From positions 3,428,501 to 3,492,500 of the forward strand of contig AP018794.1 in NCBI GenBank assembly GCA_009731425.1: a stretch of DNA of 64,000 nt, given 5' to 3'. A program made the position numbers and the translations under genes. The stretch comes from Lachnospiraceae bacterium KM106-2. GTDB lineage: Bacteria > Bacillota > Clostridia > Lachnospirales > Lachnospiraceae. Each line of letters begins with the position of its first letter. The first letter of the stretch is position 1. Positions 17,740-25,321 of this stretch are shown piece by piece. Below the pieces are notes generated by a model, which saw only the letters and a list, made by a program, of their open reading frames with translations, searched no databases and had not been told where the DNA came from.

Positions 17740-19128
17740 TTATTTGAGTCTAATAATTACTCCACTACTAGCTCCAATCAAGACATTTAGACTATGTTCT
17801 GTTATCTTAATCTTTTCATTCGTAAATAATTCCTCTGCATCAGTCATATTAACAGGTACAGGGATCTTCATCATTGTATCTTGAACATCATTATTAACAG
17901 CAACGATGATTACCTCTTTCTCAAGGATTCGGGCAAAAGAATATTGTCGATTTGTCAACGTTAACTCCTGATACCTTCCATCTACAAGCGCGTCACTATT
18001 ATGATGAATTTCTCCTAATTTCTTTATTAAATTTATAATGTCATCATATTCTCCGTTTTTGTAAATAACCTGCCTGGAGTCAGAATCGATTTTCTTAATA
18101 TAATCTTTCAGTGACAATGCTGGTCTAAGTCCAATGTCACCAACTTTGTTTTTATCACCAGAGACTAAAAACTCTGATCCATAATAAATGGATGGAATAC
18201 CTGGCAACGTATATAACAATATATAAATAGGCTTTAAGAATGCTCTTTCACTTATCTTATCAATAATTCTTGAAACATCATGATTATCAATAAAACTATA
18301 CAATCTTTTCCCCTTACATAAGCCTCCATTATCATCAAATAATCTCTTTATGGTATGTGCAATTTCAAAATAATTATGATCATTATGTCCTGAGTATAAT
18401 CCCTTATGCAATTCATAATTCGTTACAGCATGAAGCATAGAATTATTCACCCAACGACTATAATCCCCATGGATCACTTCTCCCAATAACCAAAAGTCAT
18501 CCTTGATCTGGTCTGTAAAAGTTCTTAATTCCTTCATAAATGTGAAATCCAATACATCAGCACAATCTAATCGAATTCCATCAATATCGAATTCATTAAC
18601 CCAGAATCGTACTACATCAAATAAATATTGCTTCACTTCTATATTACTCAGATTAAGTTTAACAAGCTCCGTACATCCTCTCCAAGATTGATATGCGAAT
18701 TCGTCATTATATGAATTATTCCCACTAAAATTCAGCTGGCAGAACCACTCGCAAAACTTAGAGTTCTCTCGATTTCTCTTTACATCTTGAAATGCAAAGA
18801 ACTTACGACCGATATGATTGAATACACCATCTACAACTACTTTAATTCCGAGTACATGACACTTTGAAACAAAATCAGCGAATTCACTATTTGTTCCAAG
18901 ACGACGATCTACTTTTTTATAATCTGTGGTATCATATCCATGGCTAATTGATTCAAATAGGGGACCAATATAAATGGCATCACAGCCCAAATTTCTAATA
19001 TGGTAAAGCCATAACTCCAGTTCTTTAAATTTATGTACTACCTCTTTTGAATCATTAATAAACGGCACACCACATAATCCAAATGGATAAATATGATAAA
19101 ATACCGCATGATCATACCACGCCGACAC
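17740..19128 (-). CDS. GH13 alpha-amylase-family glucosidase
   Basis: 462 residues, without signal peptide, so cytoplasmic. The (beta/alpha)8 GH13 motifs are present: VVVDGVFNHIG (region I), GIRLDCADVLD (nucleophile Asp), LLGEVIHGD (acid Glu) and FIDNHDVSRI (third carboxylate). It is followed by a short C-terminal beta domain. The substrate cannot be told from sequence. Its position before glgB and after a TetR regulator suggests turnover of glycogen or intracellular maltodextrins. The start is GTG at 19128 with AGGCGG 9 nt upstream. Confidence 0.85.
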   Translation of the reverse strand: MSAWYDHAVFYHIYPFGLCGVPFINDSKEVVHKFKELELWLYHIRNLGCDAIYIGPLFESISHGYDTTDYKKVDRRLGTNSEFADFVSKCHVLGIKVVVDGVFNHIGRKFFAFQDVKRNRENSKFCEWFCQLNFSGNNSYNDEFAYQSWRGCTELVKLNLSNIEVKQYLFDVVRFWVNEFDIDGIRLDCADVLDFTFMKELRTFTDQIKDDFWLLGEVIHGDYSRWVNNSMLHAVTNYELHKGLYSGHNDHNYFEIAHTIKRLFDDNGGLCKGKRLYSFIDNHDVSRIIDKISERAFLKPIYILLYTLPGIPSIYYGSEFLVSGDKNKVGDIGLRPALSLKDYIKKIDSDSRQVIYKNGEYDDIINLIKKLGEIHHNSDALVDGRYQELTLTNRQYSFARILEKEVIIVAVNNDVQDTMMKIPVPVNMTDAEELFTNEKIKITEHSLNVLIGASSGVIIRLK

Positions 19129-19161
19129 TATAAAATACCGCCTCTCTTTTTATTCTTACAT

Positions 19162-19809
19162 CTATGAATAAATACCATGCATGAACTGATGAACAATCGA
19201 ATACACGACTCCTCCATTAAGTAAGTAGTTCGAGTCTCCACCTCTTTCATAATGGTAAATAACATACTGTGTTAATACTCCCATGAAACCAACGGTAAAC
19301 TGTTCCTGTCTTCCATGCATATTACCAAGTTGATATTCTGCCTTATCAAATATGCTCTTTATTGTATTAAATTGCTCTGAGATATATGGCTGCACAGTTA
19401 AATGCGACTCATTATTACATGGCGCATAATACAGATGAATCATTAAAAAGAAAAACTCCTTATCATGAGCTGCCAATGAAAGATAAGTTCGAGCTACTTC
19501 TGTCAGTGTAAAAACTAAATCACCATGAAAATCAGCGGCTCTCCATAAACTATCATTAAAAACGCGGCACTTACTCTCAACTAAATTCTGTAATAATCCC
19601 AATTTACTTTTAAAGTAATAGTACAAAGTTGGTTTACTAATCTTAGCAGAATCAACTATTTCCTGCACACCAACTGCATCATAACCTTTACAATAAAATA
19701 GATGAAGAGCATTTTGTAAAATTGTACTTTTATTATTAGTCTTTTCAATTTTGTCAACGAGGGATGTAAGATCTGTGCCATTTTCAATAACTGCCGTACT
19801 TTTCTCCAT
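19162..19809 (-). CDS. TetR/AcrR-family repressor of the glycogen operon
   Basis: 215 residues. A 26-residue N-terminal extension precedes the TetR HTH domain (about residues 27-72: ILQNALHLFYCKGYDAVGVQEIVDSAKISKPTLYYYFKSK with the normal turn and recognition helix). The ligand-binding domain (about 80-215) is variable; the ligand is unknown. It is the first gene of a three-gene operon with the GH13 enzyme and glgB, and its own promoter contains a 20-bp palindrome, so autorepression is very likely. Linking a TetR regulator to a branching enzyme is uncommon. GGGAGAG upstream supports the ATG at 19809. Confidence 0.88.
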   Translation of the reverse strand: MEKSTAVIENGTDLTSLVDKIEKTNNKSTILQNALHLFYCKGYDAVGVQEIVDSAKISKPTLYYYFKSKLGLLQNLVESKCRVFNDSLWRAADFHGDLVFTLTEVARTYLSLAAHDKEFFFLMIHLYYAPCNNESHLTVQPYISEQFNTIKSIFDKAEYQLGNMHGRQEQFTVGFMGVLTQYVIYHYERGGDSNYLLNGGVVYSIVHQFMHGIYS

Positions 19810-19856
19810 TCAGCTACTCTCCCTTATTAAATTAACTAAATTCTTCCATTTATTAA

Positions 19857-19885
19857 AGTATACCAATCGGTATACTCTTTGTCAA
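19857..19885 (-). promoter_or_regulatory. Promoter with embedded TetR operator
   Basis: On the minus strand TTGACA (19880-19885), 17-nt spacer, TATACT (19857-19862). A palindrome with arms AGTATACC and GGTATACT and a 4-nt centre (19857-19876) fills the spacer and covers the -10. Bound repressor would block RNA polymerase directly. Target of the adjacent TetR protein by position and symmetry. Confidence 0.8.
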
Positions 19886-19905
19886 TCTTTTCCTTTTTAT
19901 ATTTT

Positions 19906-20409
19906 CTAATAAGTTTCATCTAAGTATAGACCACTTTCTTTCACTTTCTTTATCAGACTTTCTCTTGCATCTAAATCCTCTGTAAATGCAATGAATTTCC
20001 CCTCATAATTACTCCATATTGTTACCTTCGGATCTGTAAAATAGAAAGTTTGAAATAATAATTCCCTGTAACTCAAGTGAAGGAAAAAAGGAATCCATCG
20101 TTCATCGCATTCATAATAAATGCTATCTGTCTCATTATGCTTATCTAATAATCTATTTAGAATAATCTGATCCTTTGGATTCAGTTTTTTCTTTAGCTTG
20201 ATATGTTCCTCTCTACCAAGCCTATTATAATAGAAATCAACATATAACTGAGAACCTGAATTCTCTGCTAATAAACGTTGAAACAAATTATTATAAGCTT
20301 CTTCTTTTCCCTGTATTACATCCCAATGATATTGATTCATCCCAGACTGCAAATGTTCTACATAAATTATGTTTTCCTTCTTGAACTCTTTTTCTTCTAC
20401 CTGTCGCAT
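19906..20409 (-). CDS. Unknown 167-residue cytoplasmic protein
   Basis: I do not recognise the family. The protein is rich in charged and aromatic residues, lacks signal peptide and membrane segments, and ends KKVKESGLYLDETY. The middle (YYECDERWIPFFLHLSYRELLFQTFYF) is strongly aromatic, and a later part (VTIWSNYEGKFIAFTED) looks like beta strands. It lies between the 42-residue gene and tetR, all on the minus strand. A hairpin at 20449-20476 separates it from the gene upstream. GGGAGAATAAG precedes the ATG. Confidence 0.65.
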   Translation of the reverse strand: MRQVEEKEFKKENIIYVEHLQSGMNQYHWDVIQGKEEAYNNLFQRLLAENSGSQLYVDFYYNRLGREEHIKLKKKLNPKDQIILNRLLDKHNETDSIYYECDERWIPFFLHLSYRELLFQTFYFTDPKVTIWSNYEGKFIAFTEDLDARESLIKKVKESGLYLDETY

Positions 20410-20448
20410 CTTATTCTCCCTATCCTATTTCAATATACACATGAAAAA

Positions 20449-20476
20449 AGCTATGGTACTTATCGTTACCATAGCT
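20449..20476 (-). terminator. Terminator after the 42-residue gene
   Basis: AGCTATGGTA (20449-20458) pairs with TACCATAGCT (20467-20476). On the minus strand it is followed by TTTTTTC. Only about 40 nt then remain before the next ATG, so it may act as an attenuator for the 167-residue gene. Confidence 0.7.
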
Positions 20477-20483
20477 GATTTTT

Positions 20484-20612
20484 CTATACGTCTAATAAGT
20501 CTTCTCTATCTAATTTCAGTAATTCCTCTTTTACCTCTTCTTTTATATTTTCAGGTACCTCTGCAAAGAAACGTTTTCCTTTTAGAATTAATCTAACATA
20601 CATTTCAACCAT
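20484..20612 (-). CDS. Small 42-residue hypothetical protein
   Basis: A small gene starting ATG at 20612, with GGTGGTG about 6 nt upstream, and ending TAG at 20484. The product begins MVEMYVRLILKGKRFF, continues with an acidic-basic helix (E-V-P-E-N-I-K-E-E-V-K-E-E-L-L-K-L) and ends REDLLDV. A good ribosome site, codon use like the neighbours, and a terminator directly after the stop support a real gene. No family recognised. Confidence 0.55.
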   Translation of the reverse strand: MVEMYVRLILKGKRFFAEVPENIKEEVKEELLKLDREDLLDV

Positions 20613-20745
20613 AAAATCACCACCAAAATTTAATATCTCAATTATTTCCCTTTTCTGTGGTAATATACTAACAGTTTTTCAAATAAACATCCAGGTAAAA
20701 ATTGGTGTTTCTATAAATATATGTAGGTACCTAATCCTTATTCAT

Positions 20746-21432
20746 TTATCTTGCTGCAAACTCATAATGCTTTGTCTGCTTTTCTATTCGAAGCAACTCC
20801 GATCGGACCACAATTCTTTCATAATTTCTTCCTAATGGATTACAGGATATTAACGAAAGACATGAATATCCTTGCAATAATAACACGGATGTATCCGTTG
20901 GCTTTACAATCACCGTCTCTTTATATTTATAACAATATACCAATCCCTTATATGTTAAATAAATTAAATCACCATCTTTAATGGTATGAATATTTCGAAA
21001 CAAATTATAATACTTACTATGCCCTGCTCTATGACCGGCAATACTAACATTACGATCTCCTTCTCCCGGCATCTGCGCATATTCAAATAATCCAGGACCA
21101 TATTTTAAACAAGCTGGAGAAGTTCCATCCATAACTCTCTCATTTAAATTCAACTTAGGTATGATCAACCTAAGCGCATCTTTTGAACTATTGGTATAAG
21201 CTGCTCGATTGCTTTCTACAAATAGCTGATCTTTAGGCCAGTTTTCTTGCTTATCCCGATTAATTGGCATTCCCTTCGTAGATGGTACATTGGTCAGTGC
21301 AGGCACATTATTATAATCGTCTAATGCCTGTTTATACTTATAAGCTTCATAAATACAGACTGGTATCATCATAATAATACCAATAATAAAGATGATTCTT
21401 AACCAATCTAATACTGACTTCTTCTGCTTCAT
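20746..21432 (-). CDS. Sortase (class D-like)
   Basis: 228 residues. An N-terminal membrane helix (about 10-30) is followed by a linker and the sortase beta-barrel (about 85-215). The catalytic triad is visible: His134 in IAGHRAG, Cys197 in SLISCNPLG, Arg206 in YERIVV. These enzymes cut LPXTG-like signals and attach proteins to the wall. The layout fits class D best; class is inferred. No LPXTG-type substrate is encoded in the window. It lies 3' of the TasA-like gene, after a hairpin, and probably receives read-through from that transcript. AGGAGG precedes the ATG. Confidence 0.85.
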   Translation of the reverse strand: MKQKKSVLDWLRIIFIIGIIMMIPVCIYEAYKYKQALDDYNNVPALTNVPSTKGMPINRDKQENWPKDQLFVESNRAAYTNSSKDALRLIIPKLNLNERVMDGTSPACLKYGPGLFEYAQMPGEGDRNVSIAGHRAGHSKYYNLFRNIHTIKDGDLIYLTYKGLVYCYKYKETVIVKPTDTSVLLLQGYSCLSLISCNPLGRNYERIVVRSELLRIEKQTKHYEFAAR

Positions 21433-21464
21433 AGTGACCTCCTAATGGTAAGATAATAATAAAG

Positions 21465-21496
21465 CACTCCCCTCCTAAATTCTTAGAAGGGGAGTG
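21465..21496 (-). terminator. Hairpin between the TasA-like and sortase genes
   Basis: CACTCCCCT (21465-21473) pairs with AGGGGAGTG (21488-21496), with an extended partly paired inner part. On the minus strand it is followed by a T-rich but not pure T tract (CTTTATTATT), so partial read-through into the sortase gene is plausible. Confidence 0.65.
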
Positions 21497-21535
21497 TTGG
21501 ATTAATTATGAATTATGGATATGATTCACTCAATA

Positions 21536-22165
21536 TTATTTAGTGAATGCTGCAGCAAGTTCTTCTAACGAGAACGTTCCATCATTATTTGTATCCATAT
21601 TTGTTGCCTGGACTGCGTCAACTTTAACAGCTAAGCTGAAATCGGCATCTTGAATTGCATTACCCCAATCTTTACCTTCATATTTTTTACTAAAGTCAAA
21701 GATTGTTGCTACATCCTTATCATCTGTTGTATTAGTAGCTGCTAAAACAGTCTTTTTATAAAAAGTAATCGTTTTATCAGTCTCACTAACTACAGGAGTT
21801 GTCCAAACATTCGTATCAATAGCTGCTTTAACATCATTCAATAAAGCTGCATCTTTCTCGAATAATGTTCCACCATAAGTTAATGTCACTTTAAGTAAAA
21901 CATCGGAAGCTTTTGTGTTTGTAACAACTGGTTTTTTGAAAAGAGTATCACCAGGCATAAGCGCATCGACTGTGTTGTCATCTGCATCAATAGTTTGACC
22001 ATTTTCAATCTTGCCAAAAGTTTCAGTTAAATCAATTCCTAAATTAGAGAAACTTGCCTTGTTCGTAACACTCTTACTATCCGTGAACCAAGCTAAAGTA
22101 CCGCCGATTACCATCAAAGCTGCTAAAGCAACTGCAGTAATGGCTAAAGTTAATTTTCTTTTCAT
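21536..22165 (-). CDS. TasA/camelysin-like SipW-dependent secreted protein with EF-hand-like end
   Basis: 209 residues from the ATG at 22165. GGAGGG lies 8 nt upstream; the ATG at 22180 would overlap that ribosome site, so I reject it. The N-terminus is the SipW-type signal (basic MKRK, hydrophobic core, then the hallmark GTLAWFTD at about 21-28). A beta-rich domain of the camelysin/TasA type follows (VTNKASFSNLGIDLTETF). The C-terminal 25 residues hold a calcium-loop-like DTNNDGTFSLEEL (D-x-N-x-D-G-x-x-x-x-x-E), an EF-hand or dockerin-like motif. TasA proteins form biofilm fibres or surface layers; here the function is inferred. It follows the SipW-type peptidase gene and has its own direct-repeat promoter. 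Confidence 0.82.
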   Translation of the reverse strand: MKRKLTLAITAVALAALMVIGGTLAWFTDSKSVTNKASFSNLGIDLTETFGKIENGQTIDADDNTVDALMPGDTLFKKPVVTNTKASDVLLKVTLTYGGTLFEKDAALLNDVKAAIDTNVWTTPVVSETDKTITFYKKTVLAATNTTDDKDVATIFDFSKKYEGKDWGNAIQDADFSLAVKVDAVQATNMDTNNDGTFSLEELAAAFTK

Positions 22166-22251
22166 GAAATAACCCTCCATATAATTATTTATTTATGTAA
22201 AACCTTAATTGCTCACAATGCTCTTTTGTAGAAGTTGCAACTTATATAGAT

Positions 22252-22284
22252 ATTGTAAACACATAAGGTTACATTTCGGTTACA
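22252..22284 (-). promoter_or_regulatory. Direct-repeat promoter of the TasA-like gene
   Basis: On the minus strand two TGTAACC/TGTAACC-type repeats 11 bp apart (22278-22284 and 22267-22273), then 9 nt, then TACAAT (22252-22257) as -10. No normal -35 is present; the second repeat occupies its place. The same arrangement recurs at 22909-22941 and 23472-23504. It overlaps the spacer behind the sipW stop. Confidence 0.7.
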
Positions 22285-22292
22285 AAGCTAAA

Positions 22293-22871
22293 TTATATTG
22301 AAACATGTTCGCTTGTTTTTTCCTCTTCTACTCCTACTTCTTCCTTTTCTGTAATTTTTTCTGTGCCAGCAACAGCTTCTTCTTTTGGTTTCTTTAATAT
22401 TTCTGGAATTAAGTACAATAACAATACAAATAATAGAATAAATACTCCTGTTAAAATTCCCCTCTTTGTCTTTATATTAGTTGCTAAAAAGCCTAATCTA
22501 TCAATGGAAACTGTTGCTTTCCCGATTACATTTGCAAAAGGTACTGGCCTTTGATCCGCTACATTATTGGCATCACCTTTTGTATAAATCAGCTTCTTTT
22601 CCTTATCGATCTTTATTACTCTATGAGTTGCCACGGTATCTTTATCTAGCCGAAAGGCAACGGGATCTTTCAATTTGATCTTATCTACAGAAATCTTGTC
22701 CACATAAACAATACTTCCTACATGATAAGTTGGCTCCATACTACCTGACAAAACTGCATAAGTTTCATAACCAAATACTCTAGGTACTAATAAAACTACC
22801 AGAACTCCAACAACTGCCACTAAAATCACTACACTCAGTATATTACATATCCTCGATATAATTTTCGCCAT
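22293..22871 (-). CDS. sipW: SipW-type signal peptidase I
   Basis: 192 residues from the ATG at 22871 (GGGGGAG 9 nt upstream). An ATG at 22922 lies upstream of the predicted -10 and lacks a ribosome site. A membrane helix (about 8-31) is followed by the active-site motif SGSMEPT with Ser44, and the second active residue is His83 in ATHRVIKI instead of Lys. That Ser-His pair defines the ER/archaeal-like SipW branch. A C-terminal membrane helix (GVFILLFVLLLYLIPEIL) and an acidic-basic tail follow. It processes camelysin/TasA-like precursors, and its neighbour at 21536-22165 is the obvious substrate. Confidence 0.9.
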   Translation of the reverse strand: MAKIISRICNILSVVILVAVVGVLVVLLVPRVFGYETYAVLSGSMEPTYHVGSIVYVDKISVDKIKLKDPVAFRLDKDTVATHRVIKIDKEKKLIYTKGDANNVADQRPVPFANVIGKATVSIDRLGFLATNIKTKRGILTGVFILLFVLLLYLIPEILKKPKEEAVAGTEKITEKEEVGVEEEKTSEHVSI

Positions 22872-22908
22872 ATTGCTTTTCTCCCCCTTGTTATCCTCAA
22901 TTGAATTC

Positions 22909-22941
22909 ACTATAACATTCATGGGTTACATCGAGGTTACA
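22909..22941 (-). promoter_or_regulatory. Direct-repeat promoter of sipW
   Basis: Repeats TGTAACC at 22935-22941 and 22924-22930 (minus strand, 11-bp period), 9 nt, then TATAGT (22909-22914). The arrangement is the same as in front of the TasA-like gene and the 149-residue gene. Transcription would start near 22902, which supports the sipW start at 22871. Confidence 0.7.
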
Positions 22942-22959
22942 AAACTAAAAATGAATCTT

Positions 22960-23409
22960 TCATCCGTCTCTTTCAATTTCTACTTTCTTCATTACTTCCT
23001 CGATTAACACAACAAGTTCCAATACACTTCGAAAATATTGTTTTTTATTTTCCTCGATCCAAGTAAGCTCCCCTTGCCAACTTGCATGCCTTCGGAACTG
23101 CACACGCAATATCAAAGTAGCAAAATTTCCTTGTGCCAATCTTCTTGCTTGTTGATGAAAATTTGAATGATTCCTCTTATCTCTTATTACCTTATCTTGA
23201 TCAAATCTACGTTTTTCACTTTGACATAATATCTCATCAAAAAACTGATCTAGTTGATCAATTAAATCTATCGTGCCTCGAAAAAACTGATTTTCTCTTA
23301 TCGCGCAATTATAGAATTCACCTTTGATATCATGATTGATATAGTCATCAATCTTTATGACATTATATTTTGCTGTATTAGGTAATTCTTCTTTCATTGC
23401 GATTGACAC
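22960..23409 (-). CDS. Unknown 149-residue protein co-regulated with sipW
   Basis: A protein without signal peptide. Notable segments are FATLILRVQFRRHASWQGE (about 97-115) and L-T-W-I-E-E-N-K-K-Q-Y-F-R-S-V-L-E-L-V (about 115-133), a mixed beta then helix pattern with a WQG-x-x-T-W motif that I recall in small clostridial proteins but cannot name. The preceding part is helical and charged. The gene heads the TasA/SipW cluster and carries the same direct-repeat promoter as the two secretion genes, so a role in the same response is likely. A regulatory or assembly role is speculation. Confidence 0.6.
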   Translation of the reverse strand: MSIAMKEELPNTAKYNVIKIDDYINHDIKGEFYNCAIRENQFFRGTIDLIDQLDQFFDEILCQSEKRRFDQDKVIRDKRNHSNFHQQARRLAQGNFATLILRVQFRRHASWQGELTWIEENKKQYFRSVLELVVLIEEVMKKVEIERDG

Positions 23410-23471
23410 GATTCAAATCACCTCCATAACATTTGCTACCCGAAATTAATCTACTTCACTAAAATAATTTG

Positions 23472-23504
23472 AGTATACATGACCCAAGTTACATTTTGGT
23501 TACA
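23472..23504 (-). promoter_or_regulatory. Direct-repeat promoter of the 149-residue gene
   Basis: Repeats TGTAACC (23498-23504) and TGTAACT (23487-23493) on the minus strand, 11-bp period, then 9 nt and TATACT (23472-23477). Third member of the set. Confidence 0.7.
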
Positions 23505-23511
23505 CTAAAAA

Positions 23512-23551
23512 AACGAGATTGAATAATCTTTTCGATCAATTCAATCTCGTT
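23512..23551 (-). terminator. Terminator after the NUDIX gene
   Basis: AACGAGATTGAA (23512-23523) pairs with TTCAATCTCGTT (23540-23551), followed on the minus strand by a run of seven T. It insulates the direct-repeat promoter just downstream. Confidence 0.85.
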
Positions 23552-23555
23552 CTCT

Positions 23556-24233
23556 TTATTTGAAATCTAGATATTGCATTGCATGAACAATCATTTTGGG
23601 ATGATCAAATGCAATTCCTTTTGCCTGGATTATGTTATACTTCGTCTGTTTTACAACACTGTCCACCCGTTGTTTAACTTCTACGATAGCACGACCATTA
23701 ATTTCTTTTTCTATATTACTTAATATTAATTCATATTCTTCAATTTTATTTCCATCTTGTACTTTAGAATGAATACAGTTACATGAGATATCTGCCCATC
23801 CAGCATCCTTTGCATCATCTCCTGCACAAATTACTCTATTTTCATCTACATAGGCTAAATAAGATACACTGATCGTTCTTCCTCTTGGATCACGATCTAC
23901 ATCGCCCCATGTATGCATCTGCTCCACAGCTACATCTGATAGCCCTGTCTCTTCCTCAAGTTCTCGTCTCGCTGTTTTATCCAAATTCTCATCCATATTA
24001 GCAAAGCCGCCTGGAAGAGCCCATTCCCCGATACATGGATGATTTCTTCTTTTAACCATGAGTAATTGTAACTTTCCTTCTACTCCTCTTATTACAATGA
24101 TATCTGCTGTAACACTTGGTGTCTTATATTTATCAGGATCATAAACATCTAAAAATTCATCTAATGAAAGACCATCTTCATTTTGTTCACCCGTTCCATA
24201 GAAGCTATGAATATCATCAAAAAATTTTGGCAT
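23556..24233 (-). CDS. NUDIX hydrolase
   Basis: 225 residues. The Nudix box is complete (GGFANMDENLDKTARRELEEETGL, spanning about residues 73-96, with the REL-EE-x-G core). Ahead of it are an N-terminal segment LDEFLDVYDPDKYKTPSVTADIIVIRG and the LMVKRRNHPCIGEWALPGG strand typical of the ADP-ribose or NrtR-like branch. The C-terminal 60 residues are helical (AIVEVKQRVDSVVKQTKYN) and could be a degenerate regulatory domain. The substrate is not determinable. It is divergent from the S1 protein gene, and the start is preceded by AAGGAGAG. Confidence 0.85.
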   Translation of the reverse strand: MPKFFDDIHSFYGTGEQNEDGLSLDEFLDVYDPDKYKTPSVTADIIVIRGVEGKLQLLMVKRRNHPCIGEWALPGGFANMDENLDKTARRELEEETGLSDVAVEQMHTWGDVDRDPRGRTISVSYLAYVDENRVICAGDDAKDAGWADISCNCIHSKVQDGNKIEEYELILSNIEKEINGRAIVEVKQRVDSVVKQTKYNIIQAKGIAFDHPKMIVHAMQYLDFK

Positions 24234-24341
24234 TTTCTCTCTCCTTATGATAAAATATTTACTTGAAGATTATTATAATACTTTTATGATTTTTCCAAAA
24301 GGTTATTTAAATATATTAAAGTTAAGAAAGGAACGATTATA

Positions 24342-25277
24342 ATGTCAGAAGAAACAAAAACAACAAATGAAGTAACAGAATCTATGAAAGACTTTGAAGA
24401 GGAGATCAATAAATCATTTCAACGTTTAAGAGAAGGTGATATCATCAACTGCACTGTTCTCGCAGTGAATGAACAAGAGGTTCTCGTTGATATCGGTTCT
24501 TATTCAGAAGGAAGCATTGCCGCTTCTGAAGTTAGCGATGATCCATCCTTTTCACTTAGAACAGATGTAACAGTAGGTGATACTTGGAAAGCTCTTGTAT
24601 TACAAGAAGATGATGGTGAAGGTCATGCCGTTCTCTCCAAAAAGAGAGCTGATAGCTATGTAGCTTGGGATAAGTTAAGAGAAGCAAAAGAGAACGAAAC
24701 TGTATACGCTGTTAAATTAACATCTTCCGTAAATGCTGGAATGATCGGCTATGTAGAAGGTCTTCGTGCCTTTATTCCTGCTAGCCAGTTAGCATTACAT
24801 TATGTTGAAAACTTAGAGGAATGGGTAAACAAGACAGTCGATGCTATCGTAATTACGGTTGATGAAGAGCATAATAAACTTGTATTATCTGCAAAAGCAG
24901 TTGCAAGACGTGTAGAAGAAGAAAAGCACGAAGAAGAATTATCACATTTACAAAAAGGGCTCGTTACAACTGGTGTTGTTGAAACGATCATGCCTTATGG
25001 TGCCTTTGTTAATATCGGAAATGGTCTTACTGGGCTAGTTCATATCTCACAAATCTGTGGACGCCATATTAAATCACCTAATGAAGTGGTAAAAGAAGGC
25101 CAGGAAGTTAAGGTTAAAGTCCTTGATGTAGTCGATGGAAAAATCAAACTTAGTATGAAAGCCATAGAAGAAAATGAAATGGTAGTTGATGAAGTAGAAT
25201 CCGCTCCTGTTGAATATATCTCTGATGAAAGTGCCAGCACTGGACTTGGAAGCCTACTTGCTAATTTAAAATTATAA
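24342..25277 (+). CDS. S1-domain RNA-binding protein (ribosomal protein S1-like)
   Basis: 311 residues with three S1 (OB-fold) domains at about 28-100, 113-185 and 200-272; the third is the best conserved (GVVETIMPYGAFVNIGNGLTGLVHISQI). The protein is shorter than Gram-negative S1 (six domains) and resembles clostridial S1 homologues. It would bind mRNA, perhaps at the ribosome. Acidic N- and C-terminal tails flank the domains. GAAAGGA precedes the ATG. The gene is monocistronic, ending at a hairpin shared with the MBL gene. Confidence 0.85.
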   Translation: MSEETKTTNEVTESMKDFEEEINKSFQRLREGDIINCTVLAVNEQEVLVDIGSYSEGSIAASEVSDDPSFSLRTDVTVGDTWKALVLQEDDGEGHAVLSKKRADSYVAWDKLREAKENETVYAVKLTSSVNAGMIGYVEGLRAFIPASQLALHYVENLEEWVNKTVDAIVITVDEEHNKLVLSAKAVARRVEEEKHEEELSHLQKGLVTTGVVETIMPYGAFVNIGNGLTGLVHISQICGRHIKSPNEVVKEGQEVKVKVLDVVDGKIKLSMKAIEENEMVVDEVESAPVEYISDESASTGLGSLLANLKL

Positions 25278-25298
25278 AACGAACTTTATACAAAAAAA

Positions 25299-25321
25299 GA
25301 GATTGCCTATTGGGCAATCTC
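25299..25321. terminator. Bidirectional terminator overlapping the MBL stop codon
   Basis: GAGATTGCC (25299-25307) pairs with GGCAATCTC (25313-25321), flanked by A and T runs on both sides. It ends the S1-protein transcript on the plus strand and lies inside the last codons of the convergent MBL gene (25307). Confidence 0.85.
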
